A DNA stretch of 64,000 nt from Bryobacteraceae bacterium (GTDB taxonomy: Bacteria > Acidobacteriota > Terriglobia > Bryobacterales > Bryobacteraceae). Position numbers and translations under genes: made by a program. The notes beneath the pieces are model-generated. The model saw nothing but the letters and a program-made list of their open reading frames with translations. It ran no database searches and had not been told where the DNA came from. Shown here one piece after another: positions 9,015-17,324 of the stretch. The stretch is from assembly GCA_026129905.1 (NCBI GenBank), contig JAHCHE010000004.1, forward strand, positions 62,001-126,000, written 5' to 3'. Numbering within the stretch: the first letter of the stretch is position 1; each line of letters starts with the position of its first letter.

Positions 9015-9527
9015 TCACCAGGTCTTGGTGGCCTCTTGGTTGACCCCCGATGTGAACAGGCCGCCCTCGGCGATCTTGTTCAGTTTCTCGTCGGCCTTGC
9101 TTTCCTCGGTCAGGCTATCCTTCAGCAGGTCGGCCGCGTCGTCGAACTCGAGCAGTTTGGCGTGAGCGCGCGCCGATCCATAAGCGGAGATCTCGTAGTG
9201 CTCCACCCGCTGCGCGGCCGCGATCAGGGCCGCGTCCTTCACGTCCGGGTCCCCCGGGACCCGCACAATCTTCTCGCCCTCGGCGATGAGTCCCTCCATC
9301 GCTTCGCACCGCGTCCCGTTGGGCGGGATCCCAAGGGCTTGGAATACCCGGTTCAGACGGGCGATCTGGTTCGTCGTTTCTTGCAGATGAGTACGGAATG
9401 CTTCTTTCAAATCGAGATTCGTCGCCGCTTCGGCCATCTTCGGCAACGCCATCACAAGCTGGTTCTCGGCGTCGTAGAGATCCCGAAGTTCGTGAACGAG
9501 CAGAGTCTGCATGGAAGTGAGTTCCAT
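9015..9527 (-). CDS. YciE/DUF892 ferritin-like protein
   Basis: The start is ATG at 9527, preceded by an AGGAGGAGGAAAT Shine-Dalgarno; the longer open frame upstream is rejected. The 170-residue, all-helical product starts MELTSMQTLLVHELRDLYDAENQL, the DUF892 signature, and has the four-helix ferritin-like pattern with conserved Glu/His positions (RVEHYEISAYGSARAHAKLL). DUF892 proteins such as YciE are di-iron-fold proteins linked to stress survival; enzymatic activity is not established. It is divergent from the SDR gene at 9643. Confidence 0.87.
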   Translation of the reverse strand: MELTSMQTLLVHELRDLYDAENQLVMALPKMAEAATNLDLKEAFRTHLQETTNQIARLNRVFQALGIPPNGTRCEAMEGLIAEGEKIVRVPGDPDVKDAALIAAAQRVEHYEISAYGSARAHAKLLEFDDAADLLKDSLTEESKADEKLNKIAEGGLFTSGVNQEATKTW

Positions 9528-9642
9528 ATTTCCTCCTCCTCTCCTGCTTGACTCTCCGCCTCCTGTCTTTGTTTCATGCCGCTGTCCCGCTCCACGCGGT
9601 AACAGACCGTCCTCTCCGGGTTCTATTTTCAGGAGATAACGA

Positions 9643-10506
9643 ATGCCCACGAAGGAAGGTAAGACCAGGCCGCCGCAGGAACAGGAACTGCCGGGGATCG
9701 AATCCGAGATGCGGCCCCGGCCGGTTGCCGAGCGCGAAGATTATCCGGGCAGCGGCAAGCTGCGGGACCGCGTGGCGGTCATCACCGGAGGCGACAGCGG
9801 CATCGGCCGCGCGGTGGCCATCGCCTTTGCCCGCGAGGGCGCCGACGTCGCGATCGTCTACCTCGAGGAACACTCCGACGCCGCCGAAACCAAGGCGAGC
9901 GTGGAGAAATTCGGCCGCCATTGCGTCACAATTCCTGGGAATATTCAGGATGAAGCCTTCTGCAAGAGCGTCATTTCCCGAACCATCGAGACGTTCGGCC
10001 GCCTGGATATCCTGGTTAATAATGCCGCCGAGCAGCACGAGACCTCCAATTTCGAGGACCTCTCCGCGGAGCAACTGGAGCGGACGTTCCGCACCAACAT
10101 CTTCTCGATGTTCTACCTGACCCGCGCCGCCCTGCCGCACATGCCGCGCGGCGCCGCGATCGTCAACACGACCTCGGTGACCGCCTACCGCGGCAGCCCC
10201 CACCTGGTCGATTACGCCGCCACCAAAGGAGCGATCGTGGCGTTCACCCGCTCCCTGGCGATCGCTCTTGCCGACCGTGGCATCCGGGTCAACGCGGTGG
10301 CGCCCGGCCCCATCTGGACGCCCCTGATCCCTGCGTCGTTCAAAGCCGAGAAGGTGGAGGAGTTCGGAAAGGATACGCTCATGGGCAGGCCGGGAGAGCC
10401 CGCCGAGGTGGCGCCCAGCTACGTCTTCCTCGCCAGCGAGCTGGATTCCTCCTACATCACCGGACAGGTGCTTCACCCCAACGGCGGCGAGATCCATAAC
10501 ACGTAG
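9643..10506 (+). CDS. SDR family NAD(P)-dependent oxidoreductase
   Basis: The 287-residue protein has the classical short-chain dehydrogenase features: TGGDSGIGRA nucleotide-binding loop near residue 46, NNAAE, the catalytic Ser in NTTSVTAYRG, and Tyr-x3-Lys in DYAATKGAI. The roughly 35-residue N-terminal extension rich in Pro, Glu and Arg (RPPQEQELPGIESEMRPRP) is typical of the YhdF/YhxC-type general-stress SDRs, whose substrates are not firmly known. A good ribosome site (CAGGAGATAACG) precedes the ATG. The gene is divergent from the DUF892 gene, which supports a stress role. Confidence 0.86.
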   Translation: MPTKEGKTRPPQEQELPGIESEMRPRPVAEREDYPGSGKLRDRVAVITGGDSGIGRAVAIAFAREGADVAIVYLEEHSDAAETKASVEKFGRHCVTIPGNIQDEAFCKSVISRTIETFGRLDILVNNAAEQHETSNFEDLSAEQLERTFRTNIFSMFYLTRAALPHMPRGAAIVNTTSVTAYRGSPHLVDYAATKGAIVAFTRSLAIALADRGIRVNAVAPGPIWTPLIPASFKAEKVEEFGKDTLMGRPGEPAEVAPSYVFLASELDSSYITGQVLHPNGGEIHNT

Positions 10507-10582
10507 AGCTTCGGCCTACGCCTCACGGCGCGTCACGCCGAATCTGCGCTACCCTGAAAGCATTCGGGAGGCTTTCTTCGGG

Positions 10583-11293
10583 ATGCGATCCACGCCGCGC
10601 TGGAAGAAATGGGCGATCGCCGCCGCGGTTGCGCTTGGCGTTTACGCTGCGGCTTTCGTAGCCTTTTTCCAGGTGATGCGCCGGCCGCCGGATGAATTCG
10701 GCCGGATCATGGCCAGGCTGCCGATGCCGCTGATGATGGTCTTCCCGTTCCAGCCGATGTGGAACGTCGCCCGCGGCGGATCTCTCCAGGTCGGCCAACC
10801 CGCGCCGGATTTCGCGTTGCCCCGCCGCGACACCGGCGACACGGTCCGGCTCCGCGAGTTCCGCGGCCACCGTCCTGTCGTCCTGGTCTTCGGCAGCTAC
10901 ACTTGACCGCCCTTTCGCCGGGAGGTTCCCGAGCTAAACCGTCTGTACAGCGAGTACGGCGACCGCGCCGCGTTCTTCGTCGTGTACATCCAGGAAGCGC
11001 ATCCCACCGATCTGTGGCAGCTTCCCGTCAATGTCCGCGAGGAGGTGCTGTTCGCCAGCCCAAAGACTTCCGACGAGCGCGCCGGCGTCGCCGCGGCCTG
11101 CGTCCGGGATCTTGGCATTAAGCTGCCCGCCCTGCTCGACCAGATCGACGACTCGACCGAAAAGGCTTATACCGCCTGGCCGGACCGCCTCTACGTGATC
11201 GACCGCGAAGGCCGCGTGGCCTACAAGAGCCGGCCCGGGCCGTTCGGTTTCAAGCCCGCCGAGATGGAGCAGGCGCTCAAGGCTCTCCTGTAG
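10583..11293 (+). CDS. iodothyronine-deiodinase-like selenoprotein (TGA codon 108 read as Sec)
   Basis: Read through one in-frame TGA (10904-10906), this is a single 236-residue protein. Residues about 8-32 form an N-terminal membrane segment and about 70-236 a thioredoxin-like fold. Around the TGA the protein reads VVLVFGSYT-U-PPFRREVPEL, then FFVVYIQEAHPTDLW. Vertebrate deiodinases have FGSxTUPPF and VYIxEAHxSDGW at the same places, so the TGA falls exactly on the catalytic selenocysteine. Both halves are in the same frame, and neither half is a complete thioredoxin fold alone. The bacterial homologues are thiol/selenol redox proteins of unknown substrate; activity on iodinated compounds is not implied. 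It stands alone between an SDR and a convergent ABC operon. No Sec machinery gene is in the window. Confidence 0.92.
10917..10934 (+). promoter_or_regulatory. bacterial SECIS-like hairpin downstream of the Sec TGA
   Basis: CGGGA (10919-10923) pairs with TCCCG (10927-10931) around a GGT loop; the outer pairs G10917-C10934 and C10918-G10933 extend the stem past a bulged A at 10932. The loop begins 17 bases after the TGA, and its first two bases are G. This agrees with the known bacterial SECIS model (apical loop 16-37 bases after UGA, G within the first two loop bases). Confidence 0.8.
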
Positions 11294-11298
11294 CCCGG

Positions 11299-12324
11299 TC
11301 AGTCGCTCTTCACCGTTGCCTCCGCCAGCGCGTCCGGCGGGAACGACCAGCGCGCGCCGAGCCGGGCCCCGGCCCGCGGATCGACGACGAACTTCTTCGG
11401 CAGCTCGTAAACGATCGGCATCCGGTTCGGATCCTCGCCCGAAAGCACTCGCGCCGCCAGCTCGCCAAGCTGCCGGCCGATCCGGTAATAGTCCGCTCCG
11501 ATGGCGAACAACGCCCCGCGCCCAACCGCCACCGGAAGCGTCGAGAACACCGGGATGCGGCTCTGCGCGGCCGTCGCCAGCAGCGTGTCCATCGCCAGCG
11601 AAACCGTCAGGTCGCCCGTCAGCATGATCGCTTCGGCCCCCCGCCCCGCCAGCGAAGAAGTCACTTCGCCCACCATGGACGTGTTGTCCACGTTGCCTTC
11701 CAGCAGTTCGATCCCCATCGGCCCGGCCGCCTCCCGCGCCATGCGCGTGTAGGTCTCCGAGTTGGCTTGCGACGGATTCCACGGCAGGCCCACCCGCCGC
11801 AGTTGCGGGTTGATGCGCCGCGCCATCGCCAGCAGTTCTCCCACCGGCATCAGGCTGCCGATGCCCACCATGTTCTTCGGGTGATCCGACGGGTCGTTCG
11901 GATTGATGCCGATTCCCGCCTCGCGCGGGTTCGCCACCACCCCGAAAACGTGCTTGACGCGCCCTTCGCGGTTCGCTTTCGCCACCGCCTGCAGACAGTT
12001 CGTGCTCACCGTGAAGACGTAGCCGAACCGGCCGGAGACGAGTTCCCGCGCGATGGAGGCGGCGGTGGGCATGTCGTTTTCGCTGTTGAACCGCTCCACC
12101 AGCATCGTCTTGCCGTCCTCCCAGCCGCGGTCGCGGAGGGCGTCGTACATGCCCCGTAAACCCTCGTTCAGAATCTCCTGTGAATTGAACTGAAAGACCG
12201 CCACCCGCGGCGGCCCTTCGGGCGAAGGTCTGCGCCCCGTGTCCGATAGCAGCAGCGCCATGCCCGCCAGCACGATCATCGCGGCGCCGGGGCCGAGGCG
12301 GCGGAGCGGCTCCCCTAATCGCAT
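11299..12324 (-). CDS. ABC transporter substrate-binding protein (ABC_sub_bind type)
   Basis: The 341-residue protein has an N-terminal hydrophobic anchor or signal (AAMIVLAGMALLLSD) and a two-lobed binding fold of the ABC_sub_bind/TrpX-like family: RVAVFQFNSQEILNEGLRGM, FTVSTNCLQAVAKAN, GLPWNPSQANS and FSTLPVAVGRGALFAIGADY. The family binds tryptophan or other small solutes. It is the last gene of the long minus-strand run and follows its ATPase by 18 bases. It is clearly paralogous to the protein at 31135-32220 (shared ERFNSENDMPTA-like and IGADYYRIGRQLGELA-like blocks). Confidence 0.85.
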   Translation of the reverse strand: MRLGEPLRRLGPGAAMIVLAGMALLLSDTGRRPSPEGPPRVAVFQFNSQEILNEGLRGMYDALRDRGWEDGKTMLVERFNSENDMPTAASIARELVSGRFGYVFTVSTNCLQAVAKANREGRVKHVFGVVANPREAGIGINPNDPSDHPKNMVGIGSLMPVGELLAMARRINPQLRRVGLPWNPSQANSETYTRMAREAAGPMGIELLEGNVDNTSMVGEVTSSLAGRGAEAIMLTGDLTVSLAMDTLLATAAQSRIPVFSTLPVAVGRGALFAIGADYYRIGRQLGELAARVLSGEDPNRMPIVYELPKKFVVDPRAGARLGARWSFPPDALAEATVKSD

Positions 12325-12342
12325 CGCCGGCGTCTCCTCGCC

Positions 12343-13155
12343 TCAGACATACAGTTCGGCCAGCATCTCGGCCGCGCCTTCGTCCAGCAGTTCCAGCCGG
12401 CGCAGTTCCTCGAACCGCTCGAGCAGTTCCTCCGCCCGGATGCGCTTCTTGCGCTCCCCGTCCACGTCGAACAGGATCTGCCCGCGGTGCATCATGATCA
12501 GCCGGTCGCCGTAGCGCGCCGCCTGTTGCATCGAGTGCGTCACCATCAACGCCGCCAGCCGGTCCCTGGCGATAATCCGGTCGGTCAGTTGAATCACCTG
12601 GTCCGCGCTCTTAGGGTCGAGCGCGGCCGTATGCTCGTCCAGCAGCAGCAGCGCCGGCCGCTGCCACGTGGCCATCAACAGCGTCAGCGCCTGCCGCTGG
12701 CCTCCCGACAACGTCCCGATCGCCGTGTCGAGCCGGTCTTCCAGCCCCATGTTCAATTGCCGCACCATCTCGCGCGTACGCGCGCGCACCGTCCGGGATA
12801 CCGCCGGTCCCAGTCCCCGCGCCCGGCCCCGCTGCGCCGCCAGCGCGAAGTTTTCCGCGATGGAAAGCGAAGGCGATGTGCCGGTGAAGGGATTCTGAAA
12901 CACGCGGCCAATCTTGGAAGCCCGGCGATACTCCGCCCATCGGGTCACGTCCTCGCCGCCCAGCCGGATGGTCCCATCGTCGATCGGAAACACGCCGGCC
13001 ACCGCGTTCAGCAACGTGGTTTTGCCCGACCCATTGGTCCCGATGACCACCGTGAATGAACTCTCGCGGACCCGCAGATCCACCCCCCGCAGCCCGCGGA
13101 CCTCATTCACCGTGCCGGCGTTGAATGTCTTCGAAACGGAAATCAGCTCAAGCAT
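12343..13155 (-). CDS. ABC transporter ATP-binding protein
   Basis: The 270-residue ATPase shows Walker A GTNGSGKTTLLN (about residue 40), Q-loop FQNP, signature LSGGQRQAL, Walker B ALLLLDEHTAALD and switch His in VTHSMQQA. The order and sequence fit the ATPase partner of ABC_sub_bind importers (TrpZ type). It overlaps the permease gene by 8 bases and is followed by the binding protein. Cytoplasmic, driving import of an unknown solute. Confidence 0.9.
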   Translation of the reverse strand: MLELISVSKTFNAGTVNEVRGLRGVDLRVRESSFTVVIGTNGSGKTTLLNAVAGVFPIDDGTIRLGGEDVTRWAEYRRASKIGRVFQNPFTGTSPSLSIAENFALAAQRGRARGLGPAVSRTVRARTREMVRQLNMGLEDRLDTAIGTLSGGQRQALTLLMATWQRPALLLLDEHTAALDPKSADQVIQLTDRIIARDRLAALMVTHSMQQAARYGDRLIMMHRGQILFDVDGERKKRIRAEELLERFEELRRLELLDEGAAEMLAELYV

Positions 13156-14086
13156 GGGCCGCCCTCCACTTTCTTGCCCGCGCCGCCCGGGCCGTCAGCT
13201 TCGGCAGGATCAACGCCGCGAATACGAACGCCGCGGTGATGAGTTTCAGGTCGTTCGGATTCAAGCCCCACCGCAGCGCGATAGCCACCAGCAGCCGGAA
13301 CAGCACGGAACCGAGCACCGCTCCGGCGATGGCGTAGCCGAGTTGCCGCGTTCCCACCAGCGCCTCGCCGATGATGACGCTCGCCAAGCCCCACACCACC
13401 ATGCCGATTCCCATCTGCACGTCGGCGAAGCCCTGATACTGCGCCAGCAGCGCGCCGCTGAGAGCGATCAGCGCGTTGGAAAGCGCCAGGCCGAGGATCA
13501 CCATCCACCGGTCGTCGGCCCCCTGCGCCCGCACCATTTGCGAGTTGTCGCCGGTGGCCCGCATGGCCGTCCCCAACTGCGTGCGGAAGAACGCGAACAG
13601 AAGCAGGCATGCGATCACAATCAGCGCCGGGATCAGCAGCAGCGCCGACAGGTCCCGCACGCCGACTTCCCACCCCAGCGCCGACACCGTCTCTTTGCCG
13701 AAGAGTTGCCGCCCCAGCTCTTCGGCCTGCCCCATGGCGGTGCGCTCGTTCATCAGCGGGATGTTGCTCCGCCCCATGATGCGCAGGTTGATCGAATACA
13801 GCGCGGTCATGGTCAGAATCCCGGACAGCAGCCGGTTGATCTGGAATCTCATCGCCAGCACGCCCGTGACCGCGCCGGCCACCATACCCGCCAGCGCCCC
13901 CATCGCCGTCGCCGCCAGCGGCGGCCACCCGTTCACCAGCAGGATCGCCGCTACGGCCGCGCCCAGCGTGATCGAGCCTTCGGCCGTGATATCCGCGAAG
14001 TCGAAAATTTTGAAGCTCACGTACACGCCGAGGGCGAGCAGCGACAGAATGAATCCGATCGTCAATGCCCCGATCAGCAGGCTCAT
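13148..14086 (-). CDS. ABC transporter permease (branched-chain/TrpY-like)
   Basis: The start is ATG at 14086, preceded by a GGAGGTG Shine-Dalgarno and overlapping the previous stop; the longer reading to 14131 is rejected. The 312-residue product is very hydrophobic, with about 8-9 membrane helices (LLIGALTIGFILSLLALGVYV, AAVAAILLVNGW, LLLIPALIVIACLLLFAFF). It belongs to the BPD_transp_2 permease family used by ABC_sub_bind importers. It carries the conserved FDFADITAEGS segment typical of this permease type. Confidence 0.88.
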   Translation of the reverse strand: MSLLIGALTIGFILSLLALGVYVSFKIFDFADITAEGSITLGAAVAAILLVNGWPPLAATAMGALAGMVAGAVTGVLAMRFQINRLLSGILTMTALYSINLRIMGRSNIPLMNERTAMGQAEELGRQLFGKETVSALGWEVGVRDLSALLLIPALIVIACLLLFAFFRTQLGTAMRATGDNSQMVRAQGADDRWMVILGLALSNALIALSGALLAQYQGFADVQMGIGMVVWGLASVIIGEALVGTRQLGYAIAGAVLGSVLFRLLVAIALRWGLNPNDLKLITAAFVFAALILPKLTARAARARKWRAAHA

Positions 14087-15342
14087 GATTTCACCTCCGG
14101 CGCGGCGATCCGGTCGATGGGTCCGAACCAACAGGCGCCCCGCAGGAATTCGCTTTCTCCCGCGCCTCCGTTCGGCCGCCGGTCCGCGATCAGGTGCGTC
14201 ACGCCCCGCAGGCCGCCGGCTTCGAACAGCCGCGTCACGGTCGCCTCCAGCTCAATCCGTCCTTTCGGCAGCGGCCGGTAGCCGAATGACGCCGCGTGGA
14301 AATGTCCGGCGAGGGCGCCGCCCATCGGCCGAACAAACGGCGCGAGCGCCTCCGGCGGAGCCGTGGACGCGATGCCCGCGCCCGCGGTCACCGATCTCGG
14401 AAACAGCCGCTCGGGCGAATAGGAGATCCAGTCGCGGACGGCCGGGTAGCCGAAGGGGTCCTCTCCCGGCGTCGCGGCTGCCGGCGGCGAGCGCCGGAGC
14501 GACGCGCCGACCAGTCCCGACGATTCCGCCACAAATACCACCGCGACCGTCGCGGCCCCGGCCGCCTCCATGCATTCCGAAAGGATGCGGTCCAGTCCCG
14601 CCGGTCCGCCGGCCGCGGTCGTTTCAAACCGCAGGAAGCCCGGCAACGGTCCCTCGCACGTCAGGCCGTACAAGGCCGTCAGGCGCGGCACGTAGGTTCC
14701 GGAAGTCATCATGTAGTCCGGGTAGTTCGTTCCGTCGGTGGGCTGGCACGCGGCGTGCCCGGCCAGCGCGAGGAATTCCCCGAACCGGTCGCGGCATGCG
14801 CTCCAGTCCTCGCCAAACGCCCCCAGTCCCAGGCCGAACGTCGCGCGCCGCGCCTCGATGACGGAAACATCGGCTTCCCGCCATTCCGACGCGCGCAGCT
14901 TCTCGGGCCGCCCGGCCGTCCGGCAGACCGGTCCCCTCTCCACCGCCGCCTGGTAGATTTCGATGAGGCAGCCGTCCGCCTCGCGCCGTCTGACTTCCTC
15001 CCGCGGCGCCGCGGCTTCCCCGCCGCCCCCCTCGGCCAGCAGCATCGCCGCCAGCCCAACCAGACTCAGCACCTGCAACACCGCGGCCGAAGGTTCGATC
15101 ACGCGGAACGAACCATTCACGGAGGCGAACTGCTTGTAGGCCTGCATCAACACGCGCACGCCCGCCGAACTGACGTACGACGTCGCCGCGAGATTCAGAC
15201 ACAGCCGATGAATGCCCTCCCGCAATACCTCGTCGACCGCTTCGGCCAGGTGGTCGGCCCAGTAGCCGTCCAGCCGCCCGCTCACCGCCAGTTCCAGACC
15301 GTCGGACCGGCTGCGCCGCGCGATATTCAAAGTCGATGGCAC
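14083..15342 (-). CDS. STAS-domain protein with a large uncharacterised C-terminal region
   Basis: Residues 1-105 of 419 are a STAS domain (anti-sigma-factor-antagonist fold) with the serine pair in TSYVSSAGVRVLM (S58/S59), where partner-switch antagonists are phosphorylated. Residues about 140-419 form a globular region I cannot assign; it contains GLGLGAFGEDWSACRDRFGE, a Gly/Pro-rich middle and GALAGHFHAASFGYRPLP near the end. It lies 3 bases after the single-domain STAS gene and overlaps the ABC permease start. That places it between the partner switch and the transporter; it may be the switch's target or effector. That role is inference. Confidence 0.78.
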   Translation of the reverse strand: MPSTLNIARRSRSDGLELAVSGRLDGYWADHLAEAVDEVLREGIHRLCLNLAATSYVSSAGVRVLMQAYKQFASVNGSFRVIEPSAAVLQVLSLVGLAAMLLAEGGGGEAAAPREEVRRREADGCLIEIYQAAVERGPVCRTAGRPEKLRASEWREADVSVIEARRATFGLGLGAFGEDWSACRDRFGEFLALAGHAACQPTDGTNYPDYMMTSGTYVPRLTALYGLTCEGPLPGFLRFETTAAGGPAGLDRILSECMEAAGAATVAVVFVAESSGLVGASLRRSPPAAATPGEDPFGYPAVRDWISYSPERLFPRSVTAGAGIASTAPPEALAPFVRPMGGALAGHFHAASFGYRPLPKGRIELEATVTRLFEAGGLRGVTHLIADRRPNGGAGESEFLRGACWFGPIDRIAAPEVKS

Positions 15343-15345
15343 GAT

Positions 15346-15687
15346 TCACTCCCCTTTCAACGCCGCGGCCGCTTCCTCGGCGGTCGCGTACACGGGAAAA
15401 ATCTGGTGAAACTGCGTCATGGCGAAGACGTCGCCAAGGAACGCGCCGAGTCCCGAGAACGCCAGTTGCCCCCCGTGCGAGGCGGCGATTTTGCCGGCGA
15501 TCAGCAGCACCTGCAGGCCGGCGCTGCTGACGTATTCCAGGCGCGAACAATCCAGCACGGCGCGATACCGCTGCCGCCGCCAGTGTTCCTCCAGCGCGCT
15601 CTTCAACGCCGGCGCCGTCCGGCTGTCGAGCCGCCCATCCAGGCTCAGCACCGCGACGCTGTCGATTGAGGCGTCCGTCACCGTCAT
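15346..15687 (-). CDS. STAS domain anti-anti-sigma factor
   Basis: A 113-residue single STAS domain: VAVLSLDGRLDSRTAPAL, the phospho-acceptor segment LEYVSSAGLQVLL (S54/S55), and HGGQLAFSGLGAF. The known role of such proteins is to bind an RsbW-type kinase in the dephosphorylated state and to release that kinase's other partner. It overlaps the kinase gene by four bases, matching the usual RsbV-RsbW pairing, and the phosphatase gene lies just upstream. Confidence 0.88.
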   Translation of the reverse strand: MTVTDASIDSVAVLSLDGRLDSRTAPALKSALEEHWRRQRYRAVLDCSRLEYVSSAGLQVLLIAGKIAASHGGQLAFSGLGAFLGDVFAMTQFHQIFPVYATAEEAAAALKGE

Positions 15688-16115
15688 GGCGCGCCGCCTT
15701 CCACGCGCTTTGTCAGGAGCAGCCGGTTGCGGCCGTCCCGCCGCTCATAGTCGACCGAATCCATCAGACATCGCACCAGGTGAACGCCGAGGCCTCCGAT
15801 CGGCCGTTCTTTCAGACCGAGCGCCAGGTCCGGCGCCGGCGCTTGAAGCGGATCGAACGCGATGCCGCAATCCGACAGCTCAATCCGCAGGACGCCTCCA
15901 TCCAGAATCATGCTCAGCCGGATCGCCTCCTCGGCCGGTTGACACTGCCCGTGCTTGATCGCGTTGATCACCAGTTCCTCCAGCGCCACGTTCAGGTGGT
16001 AGTGGATGCTGTCGGGCAGGCCTTCGCGCGCCGCGAACTCGTCGATCCAGCTCTCGAGCCGCGGCAACTCGGCGAGGGCGCTGTCCAGAACCAGGGCTTG
16101 TTCGGTCACCGTCAT
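15684..16115 (-). CDS. RsbW-like serine kinase / anti-sigma regulatory ATPase
   Basis: A 143-residue HATPase_c_2 protein with N-box VALEELVINAIKHG, Asp box LSDCGIAFDP and G-box GGLGVHLVRCLMDS. These are the ATP-binding motifs of RsbW/SpoIIAB-like kinases, which phosphorylate STAS antagonists on serine. The ATG at 16115 is chosen; a TTG at 16130 would overlap the upstream gene. The gene lies directly between a SpoIIE-type phosphatase and its presumed STAS substrate. No sigma factor is encoded nearby, so the final target may not be a sigma factor. Confidence 0.86.
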   Translation of the reverse strand: MTVTEQALVLDSALAELPRLESWIDEFAAREGLPDSIHYHLNVALEELVINAIKHGQCQPAEEAIRLSMILDGGVLRIELSDCGIAFDPLQAPAPDLALGLKERPIGGLGVHLVRCLMDSVDYERRDGRNRLLLTKRVEGGAP

Positions 16116-16122
16116 CTCTCGC

Positions 16123-17322
16123 TCACGCAAACTCCAGCCGCAACAGGGAAAAGTCGTCGTCGAGCACGTCGCTCCCGTGGATCTGCTGGAGGTGGGCGTA
16201 AAGGCTGGCTAACTCGCCCCCTCCGTTGCCGGCCGCGCAATTCAGGTAGGCCTCCAGCTCGTCAAGCGTCCACATCGTCTCGTCCGGCTTGTCCACTTCG
16301 TACACGCCGTCGGAAAACACGTACAGCTTCGAGCCCGCCCCCACCTCCGTCTCAGCGGCCCCGTACGACGCCTTCGGAAAGCCGCCGATGAAGAAGTTAG
16401 GCGTACTGAGCCGCCGCGTCTCCCCGTTTCCCTCGAGCAGAAACGCGGGAGGGTGCCCGCCGCTCGAAAATCGGAGCCGCCGGCCTCCGGCGTCGTACAC
16501 CCCGTACCACAGCGTGAAGTACAGGTTATTGTGCTCGGCCATCTGAAATTTCTCGTTCATGCCGCCCAGCACCGCGGCCGGATCCCGGAAATCCACTCCC
16601 GGCAGCGCCTGCGACCGCAGAACGTTGAGCGCCGAAACCGACAGCAGCGCCGAACCCACCCCGTGGCCGCACACGTCCAGTAGGTACAGCGCGAACCGTT
16701 CCCGGTCGATCCAGTGATAGCCGAACGAATCGCCGCCAAGCTGCGTCGACGGCACGTAGCGCCAGTCCGTCCGGAGCGCGCCCTCGGCGATCGGCTTCGG
16801 CAGCAGCGATTCCACGTACTCGGCGGCGCGCGCCACTTCGTTCGCCAGTTCCTGCTGGCTCTTCAACAGCGCGTCGTACGCCTCATTGCGCTGGAGCAGG
16901 TTGATGTAGCCGCGCGAGTGGTAGCGGATGCGCGCCATCAACTCGATCCGGTCCGGCAGCTTCACCAGGTAGTCGTTGGCGCCGAGCGCGAACGCCTCGG
17001 CCTTGGTTACGGCCTCCTCCTTGGTGGACAGCACGATCAGCGGAACGTCTTTCAGCTTCGGGTGCGCGCGGTAGAAACGCACCAGCGACAGCCCGTCGAT
17101 GTCCGGCATCACCAGGTCCTGGAGAATCACCGTCGGCGCCCATTCGTCCGCCGTGGGAATGGCGCGCGCCGGATCCGCGCAGTACTCGAAGGCGACGTCC
17201 GGCTCCGGCGCCAGCATCCGCCGCACCACCTCGCCGATCATGGCCTGATCGTCCACCAGCAGCACGCGAATCCCGTATTCCTTGATCGGCGCGGAGAGCG
17301 CGCCCTGTTCGTTCCCGTTCAT
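16123..17322 (-). CDS. response regulator with SpoIIE/PP2C-type phosphatase output
   Basis: The start is ATG at 17322, with a GGAAAGGAAG ribosome site; the open frame continuing to 18255 is a shadow of cheB. The 399-residue protein has a REC domain (about 18-140; phospho-acceptor D69 in VILQDLVMPDIDG, K in NDYLVKLPD), a helical linker (about 145-195) and a SpoIIE/RsbU phosphatase domain (about 200-398). The phosphatase shows LGGDSFGYHWID, LLDVCGHGVGSALLS, FSSGGHPPAFLL and VFSDGVYEV. Such proteins dephosphorylate STAS antagonists when the receiver is phosphorylated. Here it follows cheB and occupies the place of the diguanylate cyclase WspR of the Pseudomonas Wsp pathway. Confidence 0.9.
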   Translation of the reverse strand: MNGNEQGALSAPIKEYGIRVLLVDDQAMIGEVVRRMLAPEPDVAFEYCADPARAIPTADEWAPTVILQDLVMPDIDGLSLVRFYRAHPKLKDVPLIVLSTKEEAVTKAEAFALGANDYLVKLPDRIELMARIRYHSRGYINLLQRNEAYDALLKSQQELANEVARAAEYVESLLPKPIAEGALRTDWRYVPSTQLGGDSFGYHWIDRERFALYLLDVCGHGVGSALLSVSALNVLRSQALPGVDFRDPAAVLGGMNEKFQMAEHNNLYFTLWYGVYDAGGRRLRFSSGGHPPAFLLEGNGETRRLSTPNFFIGGFPKASYGAAETEVGAGSKLYVFSDGVYEVDKPDETMWTLDELEAYLNCAAGNGGGELASLYAHLQQIHGSDVLDDDFSLLRLEFA

Positions 17323-17324
17323 CG

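Noticed and set aside
10556-10576. Hairpin GAAAGC/GCTTTC around the ribosome site of the selenoprotein gene as a riboswitch-like element
   Set aside because: Only six base pairs with the Shine-Dalgarno exposed in the loop; too weak to claim regulation.
10982-11293. Separate small gene starting at GTG 10982
   Set aside because: It is in the same frame as the upstream part and starts in the middle of the conserved VVYIQEAH segment; it is the C-terminal part of the selenoprotein.
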